Below are positions 1 through 11,200 of a stretch of 26,153 nt of DNA, in pieces. The translations under genes were made by a program, and so were the position numbers. The notes under the pieces are model-generated. The model searched no databases. It worked only from the letters and a program-made list of their open reading frames with translations, and was not told the DNA's origin. Origin of the DNA: Pezizomycotina sp. ARF18 (lineage: Eukaryota; Ascomycota); contig AZLU01000025.1 of the NCBI GenBank assembly GCA_002224055.1, positions 121,600 through 147,752 on the forward strand. Reading direction: 5' to 3'. Each line of letters begins with the position of its first letter. The stretch's first letter is position 1.

Positions 1-40
1 AGGCTTCATCTTTAGAGCTGCTTATTGGAGTTAGTAGAAT

Positions 41-607
41 GGGCCCTATTAGAAAAACGTAGACGAAGGAAAAAGGGAGATAATCTCAAGAACAAACTGT
101 TCAGCAAGCAGAAATTACAATCGCTATATAACAAAATCCATCCACAGCATCCCGCTTAAAGCTTTTTTCTCTCTCTGCAGTCTTGATCTCTGTTCCCCCG
201 CTTCCTCTTCTCTTCTATATAGAAAAGGGGAGAATCTCAAGAACAAAACTATTCAGCAAGCAGAAATAACAATGCTATGTAGTAGAATCTATCCACATCA
301 TGATCTATTATATCAAGTGATGCTTATCACCCTTCCTCCTTAATCTCGGCCTGCTACCGGATAGTAGAACGGACCGTGTTTGGAAAAAACGTAGAACGGA
401 CTGTAGTGGAAAAAAGCGTAGAACAGGGCGTGTAGGAAAAACGTAGAACGAAGGAAAAAGGGACAGAGAATCTTAAGAAAGAACATATTTTTTAGCAAGC
501 AGAAAATTACAATTGCCGTATAACAAACTCCATCCACAGCATCATCCTTATGACCTTTCCCCTCCCGATCTGGATCTCCTTTCCCTCGATTCCTCTTCCT
601 TTCTGTG
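41..607. repeat. Imperfect direct repeats of about 180 bp
   Basis: Two long copies (about 41-222 and 421-607) and one shorter copy (about 225-302) share the same order of blocks: an ACGTAGA-rich start, an A-rich GAAGGAAAAAGGGA block, GCAAGCAGAAATTACAAT, a CCATCCACAGCATC block and a pyrimidine-rich tail ending in TTCCTCTTC-type sequence. They differ by scattered substitutions and small indels. I see no open frame conserved among the copies, so they look like a non-coding repeat family. Whether it also occurs elsewhere in the genome cannot be told from here. Confidence 0.7.
364..454. repeat. Short tandem repeat, unit 25-27 bp
   Basis: Units start at 364, 391, 418 and (partial) 443. Each begins GTAGAAC and ends in a GGAAAAA-type run followed by C or GC. 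The units differ by a few bases in the middle. The array sits between the second and third copies of the larger repeat and merges into the start of the third, so local slippage or unequal exchange could have produced it. Confidence 0.75.
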
Positions 608-1013
608 AAGCTTAACAAGCTCATCTGCCTCTTCGCTTTCCGCGCAGTCACAGAAGAGAGCAAGGTCCTTGTACGAGCCGTCGATGGCGGAGACGGCGAG
701 GACAAGGATGTGGTGAGGCCAGGGTTCCGTAAAAGCGTTATGCGACAAGGTATGCGTCGATGCCAGCATCTCTATCATAGCAAAAAATCATTAGCTCAAG
801 CCAAGCATAGGTATCAAGTGTTGAAACTAGATGTAATCCATACCGTTCGTTACCGGACGGGTTCGGCGTAGTAGAGGCCAAACGCTTCGACGTATGGGGC
901 GATTTGCTTTTTGCCTCCCCGTTTAATACCCTCGCGAGGGCGTCCCGAATTCTTTTTCGAAAACTTCCAGGGCCGCCGCAAGTTAGATGCGTGCTTCCGG
1001 TACTGCAATTCAT
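548..1013 (-). pseudogene. Possible coding remnant, unrecognised
   Basis: Two overlapping minus-strand frames look more protein-like than their surroundings. The upstream one starts with an ATG at 1013 and runs 91 codons, ending in a hydrophobic stretch with the motif AWLELMIFCYDRDAG. The other (778-548) contains HHILVLAVSAIDGSYKDLALF followed by an acidic-basic tail. A single frame change near 740-778 would join them. I recognise no family, and the 3' part runs into the direct repeats. It could be a decayed gene, a short species-specific gene or chance. Confidence 0.25.
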
Positions 1014-1098
1014 TAAAAGTTAATTTACTAGGATAAGTTTAGATAGAATATTTGGAGAATCTAGCGAACGTACGTGTCGGGAGGAGCTTGGAGGACTT

Positions 1099-1177
1099 GT
1101 TCTCGGCTGAGGAAGTCCTGTTCTCGGCTGAGGAAGTCCTGTTCTCGGCTGAGGAAGTCCTTTCTCGGCTGAGGAGG
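1099..1177. repeat. 21-bp tandem repeat, about 3.7 units
   Basis: The unit TTCTCGGCTGAGGAAGTCCTG occurs three times in a row with almost no change, followed by a shortened fourth copy ending CTGAGGAGG. The length is a multiple of three, so both strands stay open: the plus strand would encode a repeated LFSAEEV heptad, the minus strand PQPRTGL. The open frame on either strand lacks an ATG (each begins at a TTG), so I do not call a gene. The near-identity of the units implies recent expansion. Confidence 0.85.
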
Positions 1178-2485
1178 GCGTCAGCTCCTCATCTTCCACT
1201 GCTTCCTGATCGCGTCCTGCTTGGGCGAGGAGACCGCGGTCTTGCGGGGCTGTTAAGGAAAGATATTGAAGGTGGCCTGCCGCAAAAACGAGAGACAATC
1301 GAAGTCAATACAAATCAAAGGAAAGCATCCAGCAGGATCTATATCACTGTGCTAAAAAGGAAAGAGCAGATTATTATCTTACCGCCGGCCAATTGGTCCA
1401 CGGAGGAGACTGGTTCAGCTGGTCAAAAAGTCAAGCCAAGGAATTATATCATAAGGTGTATGACGTCATTTTCTACTTACCTTCTAATATCTATAATCCG
1501 TTTCTTGTTGGTTGCTGTTAAGCGATTGTGGTGTTGAATTTCTTAGAAAGGTGGAGAATTTGTGGTTATAGAAAGTATTTTTGGTTACTTCTTGTGTATT
1601 ACCCTTGCTTGTAAATTCTAAAAAGAAAACTTTTCTTAATTTGGTTATTAAAAATGGACGAATTTCCACCGATATACTTAAATACTACCTGTTTAACTTA
1701 TTATATTGGAAAAATTCTCTCTAAGCTATTTTAGGAAAAAATTGTAAGAAAATCTATTCATATACCATGTACCAGTATATAATTTTACAGTTATATCTAA
1801 TTTTATTTTTTAGTATTAATCTAGGAATAATTTTAGTACCTTTTAAAAAGAGATATAAGGCCCCTCCTTATTAGCTAAAATATTAAAGACCCTAATATCT
1901 CTCCCCCCTTTAAAAAAAAAATCTAAAAAATAGATAAACTGGCCTCTAGATCTTAATATAAATATTATCTATATAAATTAGTGTAGCTACAAAAATACAT
2001 GAAAATAGATTAGATAGCTATAAACATAGCTAGGTACTATAATTAATCTAAATAATAATTAGCTATATAATAAATACTCCCGTAATGCTAAAAAAATAAA
2101 AATCTTATAAATGACTATTAAATGATTAAATTATAGATTAATTTATTAAATATAATATTTATAATAAGGCTATAGAACGCTACCTTAGATATAAATAGTA
2201 TATAATCCTCGGGTATTACTTTTATAAAGATATATGACGTTTTAGCTTTAATTAACGTAACTATTATAAACATATTATGCCTAAAAATATAATCTAACTA
2301 TTGTGTATATAAAATAGGCTAGTTGTTATAATAACTTACGCTTACTAAATGAAAAAGGATTAAGATTAAGATTAAATATTTTTTACTAACAAATATTATA
2401 TATAGATAGAAACATATAAAAAACACTTATTTAAATAATATATGATAATAATAAGCCTTAATATTATTAGATTATCGTGGGCCGT

Positions 2486-2632
2486 AGGGATGGGAAATTC
2501 CCTCCCAATCTACCCGATCCCTGCCAAGAGCTAGGGATTAGGGTAGCCATCCCATCCTACCAGCCGGGTCGGGATTTAGGGAGGGATATCTCCTATTTAC
2601 GTATCCTGGTAGGGATACCAAGTATCCCTAAT
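2486..2632. mobile_element. GC-richer island with TAGGGAT ends, possible hAT-type MITE or element end
   Basis: Inside the AT-rich block this stretch stays GC-rich. It begins TAGGGATGGGAAATTCC and ends CCAAGTATCCCTA, so the outer TAGGGAT words are inverted. Between them are several CCCGA, GGGTCGGG and GGGATG words. TAGGGATG termini with GGGTCGGG-like subterminal motifs resemble Ac/hAT-family ends. The flanking 8 bases (GTGGGCCG and ATAGGATC) match only loosely, so a target duplication is not shown. A partner island lies at 3693-3815 in the other arm. Confidence 0.4.
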
Positions 2633-3692
2633 AGGATCTTAGTATCTCTAATAATTATATAATCTCCCTATAAAGCTACTTATACCACTATAGATATTAT
2701 AGACCATATTAACTATTTAATAAACCTTATTTTATATATATTTAGTTTAAAAAAGATGATTTATTATATTATAAAAATTAAGTTATTTTTATAAATTTTT
2801 TCATAAAACCCTATTATTTAGTAGTATAATAGCTAGACCATTAGCTATAGGTAAACGCCATATTAATAGGTATGTTATATAGCTTTAAAGATAGCTTTAT
2901 AGCTTTAGAGATACCTTTATATTTTAGGGATGCCTCCTATATAGGATGTTATGATATTAATATTAAGGTATTAAAATTATAAAATAAGGATTAGTAAATA
3001 CTAAATCTCTCTATTAATCTATTAGAGAATAATAGCCGATATAGATACCGGCTATAGAATTCTCTAGTAAAAGAAGATAGATAGAAGTAGATAGGAGAGT
3101 AGATAGATTTTAGTTTTATTTAGTTTTTTAGATTTTAGAAGAATTTAGAGTAGTAGGCTACTAAAAGCTAAATTTTATCAAAATTAATAAAGTTTTTAGT
3201 ATATTTAAAGGGTTAAAGATACTTCCGCCCTTCCGCCTTACTAAATTTTCTAAATATAAAAAACTAAATAGAAACTAGAGTCTATCTACTCTCCTATCTA
3301 TCTCTATCTACCTCCTTTTACTAGAAAATCCTATAGCCGGTACCTATCTTTGATAGGCTAACTATAGAGATTTAATAGTTAGTTTAATACTATAACTTAA
3401 TATCGTAATATTCTATATAAGAGGTATTCCTAAAATTATAAAGATATCTTTAAAGCTATAAAGCTATCCCTAAAGATATATAACATATCTATTTATATAA
3501 CATCTACCTATAGCTAACGTTCTTTATATAAGGCTAAAAATATTTAAAAATATTATAAATCGACTCTTTTAAGCTAAATACATATAAAAATAAGATTTAT
3601 TAAATAGTTGATACGGTTTAAGATTACTATAAAAAATTAAAGTAGCTGAGTAGAGAGATTATATAATTATAAAGATAATAAGAGCCGTAATA

Positions 3693-3815
3693 GGGATGCT
3701 AAGGTCCCGGCTAAGATCCCATAGGGCTGGACGAGAATTCTTAGCAAATCCTATCCTATTCTACCATCCCGGTGATCCGGGGGTTAGAACCTGACCCGCC
3801 CCAACCCAAATCCAA
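3693..3815. mobile_element. Partner GC-richer island in right arm
   Basis: This island contains TAATAGGGATGCTAAGGTCCC at its inner edge and then CCCGG, ATCCCGGTGATCCGGGG and CCCGCCCCAACCC further out. Its inner edge lines up with the reverse complement of the left island's TATCCCTA end, so both islands belong to the palindrome's arms. The subterminal GGG/CCC words again suggest the end of a hAT-like element. No terminal sequence or target duplication can be fixed. Confidence 0.4.
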
Positions 3816-4430
3816 CTATAATTTAGATTATATAGCTAATAAGATACTTAATAAAAAATTATAATAATATAGGGAGGCATATAAGATTATAAAAAATATT
3901 TAATATTATTATAGGATAAGGAGGATTAGAGTATCGTGAACTACACTATTTACTTTAAATATGTAGTTAATACTAGAGTAAAATTATAGATATATATATA
4001 TATGGCTTAATACTAATAGAGAATAATATATAACTATATACCATGGTATCTATTAGAGGTATAAGAATTTTAATAATATTATAACGCTATATTAGCTTAT
4101 ATATAGTGTAGACCTTAATACTATTAAAAATATTTAAGTATTATTTAAATCTAGGCTCGATATATATCTACCGCGTAGTACTACTGTTAAATAGGTAGAA
4201 TTAGCTATTTTATAGGAGTAGGAGTACCTAATAGAAAAGGATATTAAGATTATAATGAAGAGTATGCCTTGACAAATTTAAATAATTATAGCTAACAGCG
4301 GCATATTATTAAACATTAGCGTTATTTATTAGATTTAGTACCTTTTATATATATATATCCTGTAAAAAATAAATAAAATTAGATATAGGTAAAATTATAC
4401 ATGGGTATATAGTATATACTGGACACCCCA

Positions 4431-5514
4431 AAGAAAGTATATAGTGCTTCTACTCGTTCAAAAGAGCCTGAAATAAGAAAGAAATTGTCAACTGAGTTAG
4501 GCTATAGGAGAAGCAGATTATTTAGATATCTATTTTTTTTTTTTTTAATTGGGTGAACGCTAGGGATATCCCTGCAGGCTGGCATCTTCAGCGATTCCCG
4601 AGCCGTTAAAGTCCAGAGGGATTGACGCCTCAATGACCTTAAACCGTAATAAGTATATACACTATATAAGAAAAAGAAAAGTAGCGAAACGCCTCGATTG
4701 TAAGTCTTGGATTGTCATTCCTGGTCTCTTCTCTACATCTCAATAACCGGCCCCCGGGGAGATTGCAACGGTCGGCACTTCTTATTTCATATTATAAATT
4801 TATAATAGTAGAAGGATATGCAATCAAGCAAATCAAGCCCCGAAAACCTTCTCCTTTCCCTTCTCCCACTGAATTTCGTGTATCTCCCCTCTTTGGACTC
4901 CAAGCCGACGAGTTTAAGTGTAAGCTTAGATAGAGAGTGCGAATAGATCAGGATATCGGAGTTGGTTTTTATATCTACTTAATACATCTATATTTATTCA
5001 TAATACAAATATATTTATTTATATATACGGAGAGTCCTTATCTCGTTCTCTCTTCTAGATGGATTTCCTTTCTATTATCTATTTATACTATAGCTTCCGG
5101 CGATCGCGAAGGATATTCTACCGAAGAAGAACAGAGTAGAAATATATTTTATATAAACAACCTCAGTGAGTAGCTTAGTTAGACATAGGTACTCAATACA
5201 TCAAGTATTTTTTCCCCTTTTCTCAGAAATAAATGGATAATTACTTGGGAATTTTAATTAATTTATTTTATCCTCTTTCTAGTTAATAAATTTTATTTTT
5301 TCGTTTTATTTTTATTTTATTTTATCCTTCGGTTCACCTCCACTTTCTCTCGTTTCTTTTTCCTCATTTTCGCACCTTTTTTTTCCCACCGTAAAATAAG
5401 TGTAAGTAGGGTTATTGCTTTTTTTCTTTTTTTTTCCAACCCTTAGTCTTCTTTCCCCGTGGACTCTCGCTTCTACCATTCCGTACTATCGCAAAAAAGC
5501 CTTAAGTAATAAGC

Positions 5515-5547
<33 letters not shown>

Positions 5548-5815
5548 GAACAGTTGCGTTTTACCACGGCAAAGTACTGGGTAATAGAATGATAGTGAGT
5601 GCAATTGTATACAATAATTCGTTGAAAAGCAAAAAAAAAAAAAAAAAAAAAGGAAATATAGGTAATAGGAAATATAATAACAACGATAATAATAAACGAA
5701 ATATATAATACAAAAGTAATAATCGAACGTTTGTTCCTGTTGGGGATAGAGTCTTCTTAGCGTCCAAAAGCCGACCGTTCTCGATTCTCAGGATCATATA
5801 TCTTAGTCCTCCCCA
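4431..5815. other. Gene-free transition region with long A runs
   Basis: After the AT-rich block the composition becomes mixed. Short open frames at 4712-4933 and 4937-5173 are low in complexity and match nothing I recognise. From about 5200 the sequence is pyrimidine-rich, then two uninterrupted A runs appear (5516-5545 and 5631-5651). I see no convincing gene, RNA or repeat copy here. Confidence 0.5.
5516..5651. repeat. Two long poly(A) tracts
   Basis: Runs of 30 and 21 A residues are separated by about 85 bases of ordinary sequence. They could be the tails of old retroelement or processed-transcript insertions on the plus strand, but no target duplication or element body is visible. Similar T runs occur at 9965-9987, 11990-12012 and 23102-23126 (the last inside an intron of the transporter gene), and an A run at 25482-25507, so long homopolymers look like a general habit of this genome. 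Confidence 0.8.
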
Positions 5816-6657
5816 GGAACCATCTCAGGATTCTGTTTCTTCTTCCTCTTCTTCCTTCTCTTTATTCACTTCTTTTTGAAAGAGATATTATCATCATTTT
5901 TTTTTTCTCATTTTATTCCCCCTCTTCTCCCCCTCCTTCCATTCATTCATTTCGTTTTTCTTTTTCCTTTCTTTTTTTCTCTTCTCGATCTCTTCTTCCC
6001 CTCTTCTCTTTTGGCTTTGGGATTCGTTCGTCGTCTATATAGCGATTTAAAAGCAGCTACGTTCGTTCCTTTTGCGACTAAGCACACCACTAAAGTGAGC
6101 GCTTCACTCTTTCCATTCCAGTCCTTGCTTTTCTCTCTTTGATTAGTTTCGAAGCTACAAAAGAATCGCGCATACTTTTCATATATCATACATTCTCCTT
6201 CCCTTGTTTGAAAATCAAGGAGAGAAAAAAAAAAAGACACTACTACAATACCCTCATTCACCACACGAGATATTCCAAACAACCCGGTGTTCTTGTTTCC
6301 CAATTTACAACAAACTCGATAAATATAATTTGTAGCCCGGAGCTCTCTTTCCTATCACATATTTTGCACATATTACTCAAAATTGGCGGGTTCTTCGAAG
6401 AGAACAGTGATTAACATAGGCCTCTCTCTCTAGACGAAGGGACGCACTATTCACGGCCTTTTTCTTTCCTTTTATATCTGGTACATATTTGAACGATTCG
6501 CTGGAAGAAGTGTAGAAGCATATAAACTTTTAAAAATCAGGAGGATTTTTCTTTCTTTCTTTCTTTCCCATCTCGTTATAGACAAAAGTTCGTATAAAAG
6601 AAGAGGAGAGAGAAAAGAAATACATAATATTCTGGATCTTGTTACGTATTGGTAGAT
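5816..6657 (+). promoter_or_regulatory. Pyrimidine-rich leader/promoter region of the HTH gene
   Basis: Upstream of the HTH protein's ATG lies about 800 bases rich in CT, with TTCTTC, CTTTCTTTCTTTC (near 6550) and CTCTCTCTCT (near 6422) tracts. Long CT-rich stretches near transcription starts and long 5' leaders are common for regulatory genes of filamentous ascomycetes. A start point or a defined factor site cannot be named from sequence alone. The open frames in this stretch are almost pure F/L/S/P repeats and are not genes. Confidence 0.35.
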
Positions 6658-8235
6658 ATGGAAACGGTTACTCAGCATCAGCAGCAAGACGGGCTGTTCA
6701 TAACGGCTCAATGGGTCCCAGTAGACTTGACAAATTTACCAGTCTGCACAACGCCATCGGATGAATTTGTATACAGTCTTGCAGGGGCAACGACCGCCAT
6801 GCCAGTGGGTTTTAGGATCACCTCCGGTCCGCCAACACTCTGTTTCTGCTCCACCTACTACATCATACTTTGCCCCTGTCCCTCAGTGGGAAAATGTTTC
6901 GTCGCCTGCTGGCGCACCCCCGCCGAATACTTTCCTGCCTCCTACGACTCTCCCTGGTTCCACGGGAGGGACAACATCAAAGTCATCAGACGGTGCTACG
7001 ACGAGCACAAAGTCAAGCAACCCTCGCGTACACTCACCGACGCTGACAGGCGTAGGATGTGTTTGTATCACGAGGAAAATCCCACTGTTAAACAGACGGA
7101 AATAGGCGCAATGTTTGGAGTCGAGCGGAGGTAAAAAAGGCCCACCCCTTACGTTTATACAGCGATGTTCCCGTGTTGTACTAATCACCTTTTTTTTTTT
7201 TTTCTTTTTTTTAGTACTGTATCGAAAGTTCTCCGTCAGAAAGAGAAATATCTATTCCCTGACGATGGTAGCAAATCTCCTATCAAGAGATCGAAGGAAA
7301 GTTTCCCGACATAGAACGTGCTCTGTCAAACTGGGCAAAGAATAGCCGGAAACACGCGTTTCTTTAACAGATAATATGATACGGAAAAGGCAAGGTACTT
7401 TGCGCATAGTTGTGGTGTATCGGAAAGCCAGTTCAAGTCTCAAATTCTCAGTGGTTGGAAAAGTTCAAGACAAAGAACAATATACAAACCAAAGCCACCG
7501 TTACGAGTCAACGACGGACGCAGAGAGGTTGTCTCGCCTAGCAGTGTGTTACCCACTCCCGGAAGCTCAATTTCGGTTATCACTCCCATGACTCCGGATG
7601 CATATGGCTCACCCATGTCTGCGTGCCGAAGCCAGGATAGTCACTGCACCGACGGACCCGACGGGTATTTCGAGATCGGAAACTATAAGGCTGCTCATGC
7701 TTCAAGCACTGCATCTTTGCCCGGCGCATATGTTGATCAGCTAGGTTGCCGCTCTGCTTACTCGACTGTGCCTGCGAGCCCGAATTCCCTTTTTTTACCC
7801 CAACGGATGGTGTCACACCTCCCATCTTTCTGGGCCAAACTGGTCGATTGCCCCGCTCCACCAACGACCCCGATCCCACTCTTTCCCTCTCATCTCCGTC
7901 GACGCTTCTTACATTTCCCCATGCTCCTCTGAGGCACCAACGCCGAAGTATCAAACTTCATGCGCCATGCTCGCCTCCGGATCCCTTGCTGCGTCTCCTA
8001 TCCCGAGGAAGGACCCATCACATTAGCGAAGCCTCCGAGAGGATATTGGCCGGGGACTCAGCCTTTCCTTCTCCTAGCCTTATCCAGCCGTCAAGGAGGA
8101 TGCTCACAGGCATTGGAAGTTGTGATGTCGTTTCTAAGGCAGCAACCGATGGGTTATGCTGAAGCCGAAGATTTTGCAACAGTGGGAAAACTCATGGGAA
8201 GAATCAATATGGACGCAGCGTTGTCGATCAGGTGA
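6658..8235 (+). CDS. CENP-B/Psq-type helix-turn-helix DNA-binding protein (frame broken by indels)
   Basis: This is probably a nuclear sequence-specific DNA-binding protein of a family widespread in Pezizomycotina. The ATG at 6658 opens METVTQHQQQDGLFITAQW, like the glutamine-rich start of relatives. A Ser/Pro/Thr linker follows, then the HTH: LTDADRRRMCLYHEENP and TEIGAMFGVER, broken by an 84-nt intron (7131-7214, GTAAAA...TTAG, branch CTAAT) and resuming STVSKVLRQKEKY. Next come FPDIERALSNWAKN, MIREKARYFA and WLEKFKTKNNI, the CENP-B second-domain pattern. A long Ser/Pro region contains FFTPTDGVTPP and SEAPTPKYQ. The conserved end is EVVMSFLRQQPMGYAEAEDF then TVGKLMGRI, stop at 8233-8235. 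Frame changes are needed near 6825, 7025, 7297, 7350, 7384, 7436, 7490, 7790, 7900 and 8120. No transposase DDE domain follows, unlike pogo elements, so this is a host gene, not a transposon. The family is clear; the target DNA and role are unknown. Confidence 0.8.
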
Positions 8236-11200
8236 TGAACCACAGTCCAGTTGCCCTGGATATGGCTGACACCCCAAGTCAAGACTCCGTTAAACAATTT
8301 TCTTGATTTCACACCCCACGCACCTCCAAAACCAAAAAAAAAAAAAAGGTTTGCATTCAAAAATAATAGTTTTGGTAAATGTAAATGTTTTGCTTTTTTT
8401 CTCGCATGTTCCTTATTTTGAGTTGCACTCACAAAATATTATTTTCTGCTCGCAATGTATTTATATATTGATTATGTTTCATTCATCTCTCTTCTCGTTT
8501 ACCTGTATTTTCCATATCTCATTTTTCCCTTTCTTTTCATTTGTGCGGCGCCAGGATAAGTTCAGAAAAAGAAGTGCATTTCTTTCTTTTATTTTATTCG
8601 TCTCTTTTATGGTGAGGATGTTTGATAACTTTGATCTTTTTCGTTGCTGCTTCTGTTTTTTTTTTTTTCGTACAGTTGAAAAGAAAGGGAATTTTTCTAT
8701 CATTTTGCTGCTATAGCTACTCGAGTATCACTAAGTATCCCGTTCATTTTTTATGATTTATTTCATAATATTATACTTTTCGTGTATAAGAAAAAAAAAA
8801 TTTTTTTCCCGCTTTTATATTAGCTCTTTTTCTCTCGCTTCTCAATCTCTAGCTATCTCCTTGAAAGCTACCTCCTTCGCAAGGTATTCTGCTATTATCT
8901 CAATTAATTCAGCTAGTCTATTATTCAAGCACTCTAGCAATTACCTATTTCTTATTCAAAAAAAAAAAAAGCACTGAAAAGTACAAAGAAATATAAATAA
9001 ATACAGTGAGCTCTGAGAAATATATTAAGGTTAACGAATTCGAGAATTAGAGAAAACGAAATTAAGGTATTGCGCTATCATCCACCAGCGATAACGTTTA
9101 CAATTTAGCTAACCGACGCGCGATATCAGTAATCTATCTTAAAAGCTAAAGGCCCTATCAGATATACTTGACAGAGATCAAATTTCCCTTTCCCCCCTTT
9201 CACCTTCTATTCCCGTTGTTCGCCTCAAATTATCTTCCTGTATCCCCACGAGGCCAGAAAGAGTGCACACCTTTGCATGCGTGCATCGTACAGCATATAA
9301 AGAGTATCCACCACAGGTTATAGACGCGCACGGTATTGAACAAACTTAATACTTCGTTACATCGTTAGTTTTAAGGGACATGCTCTCGTTATAGCAACAA
9401 TATATCTCTGCTTCACTTCGGCAGCTTCCTTTGGAGCTTTGGGAATCTATAAAAAGCTAAAACAGACGATAGAGCTGTGGGGTTATATCTCTCTTGATTT
9501 TTTTTTCTTTTCTTTTTTTCTTTCTTTAGAGCACATTGAGGTTTTTTTTTTTTTTTAGGGTGTCGTCCACCACTGCCTTCATGCAAGTTCACCCGTTTCG
9601 TCACAATGAAGACGTTCTTTTTGAAACAAGCCTTTTTTAACGAGTGCGACTTACTAGCTATGAGGTTTTAACACCTAGACATTGTTGGAGAAGAGGGAAA
9701 GCTTTCGCTTGAATATTTAACAGTAGTGTGTAAATATATCTCTTGAATAAGTCAGAGTAGATTAAAGCAGGTCAGATTAACGCAGGTATCTAAAAGAAGC
9801 ACAACCACTTACCGTATACCGCGGCCGTTTTAATCTACTTATTCGAATTTATACTTATTTGGTTTATTTATTCCTATCCTCTTTTTTTTTTTTATATACT
9901 GTTTTAATTTTTTCTTGTTTTAATTTCTTTGAAATATAAATTTCAGGCACTCTCTCTCTCTCTCTTTTTTTTTTTTTTTTTTTTTTTGTGTTCATCAAAA
10001 TAAAGGAGTATTATTATATCCCACTTTTGGAATATTCTTCTCCCTTGGACGTTTTGACAGGCGCCTATTCATATCTTTTCATTCGTGGCAGTTCAAACTT
10101 CTTGCATTGCCCTGTCCCAAAATACCCTTAACGAGCTTCCCACTTCACTGAAGATAAAGAACAAAAAATATCATTTGTATAAACAGAATAGGACAGAACC
10201 CAGAGACAGGACACCACTAATAGCGCTGACAACCGGAACATTGTCTACATGGGGGGAACCAACTTTTTTTCTTTTATTAGCCATGTCTATAACGGAACAT
10301 CTCCCCCCTTTCAACCCCCGAAATGCCTTCATTGCGCATCGATGAAAGCTATGGGTGTATTGGAACTCGTCGACATTGGTTCATGGAGAGAAAAATCCTC
10401 TCTTTTCTCAAATCTCGTCAGTTTTCAACCCGCAGATAAGTTTCTGCCTTTTCAAATGCATGCGTGGGATGAAGAGGGTTCTCAATTACTTAGATATTAC
10501 TGGTCCAATTCATTGCCTTCTTCGTCCACCCATCGCTTCGCTCTTTCGTAGTGATTTCTATTTTTTTTTTTACCGTCCTGAGCGAGCTTTATGTGATAGA
10601 AGTGCAGTTCAATTTATTTATTTAATTTTTTTTTCTCAAGTATTCTTGCGAAATCTAATCAGTCATGCTTTCTTGTCTTTCGTGAAATCGTGTCTTTGGA
10701 CGGTCGACGTATCAACACAAATACTTGTCGAAGTTCAACTTCCACACGATTTTTTTTTTTTTTTTTAGCCCCCCTTGCAATCGCTGAGGAACTATTATCC
10801 AGGATATTCCTACCCTCCCCCGGGTTCCCTTGATAGATTTGAAACATACTATTGTCAAAAGACGGGAAGCGATTTTTATTCTTATTTTAACCATCACTTC
10901 ACAAATGATTGTTAATCCGGTAATCTTCGATTAAGGTTTTTTTTGCCAAAATTGCATGGGTAAAAGTATTTTCCCTTCGCGATCGTCACATCTACCAAGT
11001 ACGAGTTTAATTCGTCGTTATATTCAATTCATTCAATTCAGATGCTAGTCATGGTCTCGGACCAGACTGTTAGATCTCCCGTTCCCCAGAGCGAGAGCAA
11101 AAAGCCTGAATAGAGATGCGCTACTTTTTTTTTTGTCAAGAATCAATAGCAAAAAGACCGCAATCGCGCAGTCCCTTTTTTTTTAAAAAAATATATATAT

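Larger units (their letters stand above)
2477..3835. mobile_element. Large RIP-degraded inverted repeat, possible transposon remnant
   Basis: The left arm (about 2477-3120) matches the reverse complement of the right arm (about 3260-3835), around a spacer near 3121-3260. The closest part is GATACCGGCTATAGAAT near 3042 on the left against the reverse complement of TCCTATAGCCGGTACC near 3330 on the right; match continues through the TAGATAGGAGAGTAGATAG word and outward through a TTTATAGCTTTA block and an AATTATATAATCTC block. Many differences are C/T or G/A transitions, as RIP would give. No transposase is readable. It could be a foldback element, two elements head to head, or a palindromic duplication later mutated. 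Confidence 0.7.
1640..4430. other. AT-rich, RIP-like, gene-free block
   Basis: Base composition drops sharply to mostly A and T, with very abundant TA, AT and TTAA-like steps and few CA, TG or CG steps. All frames are broken by stops. Such blocks are typical of repeat DNA mutated by RIP in filamentous ascomycetes. The block encloses the inverted repeat described separately. The 3850-4430 end keeps a few GC-richer words (around 4150-4200 and 4260-4310) that may be leftovers of a transposon coding region, but no transposase motif can be read. Composition returns to normal near 4430. Confidence 0.75.

Noticed and set aside
5876-6142. 88-codon plus-strand frame rich in Phe, Leu, Pro and Ser
   Set aside because: It is a translation of CT- and T-rich low-complexity DNA; the antisense frame is equally biased (Lys/Arg/Glu). 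No motif.
6658-8235. HTH gene as a pogo/Fot1-type transposase
   Set aside because: CENP-B-type HTH occurs in those transposases, but here no DDE domain or terminal inverted repeats follow, and the C-terminal block fits the host gene family.
8303-8716. 137-codon plus-strand frame downstream of the HTH gene
   Set aside because: Phe/Ser/Ile-rich reading of T-rich DNA in the likely 3' untranslated region, including a lysine string from an A run.
11041-11100. Possible tRNA-like hairpin
   Set aside because: There are short inverted words, but no GGTTCGAATCC-type T arm and no cloverleaf can be drawn.
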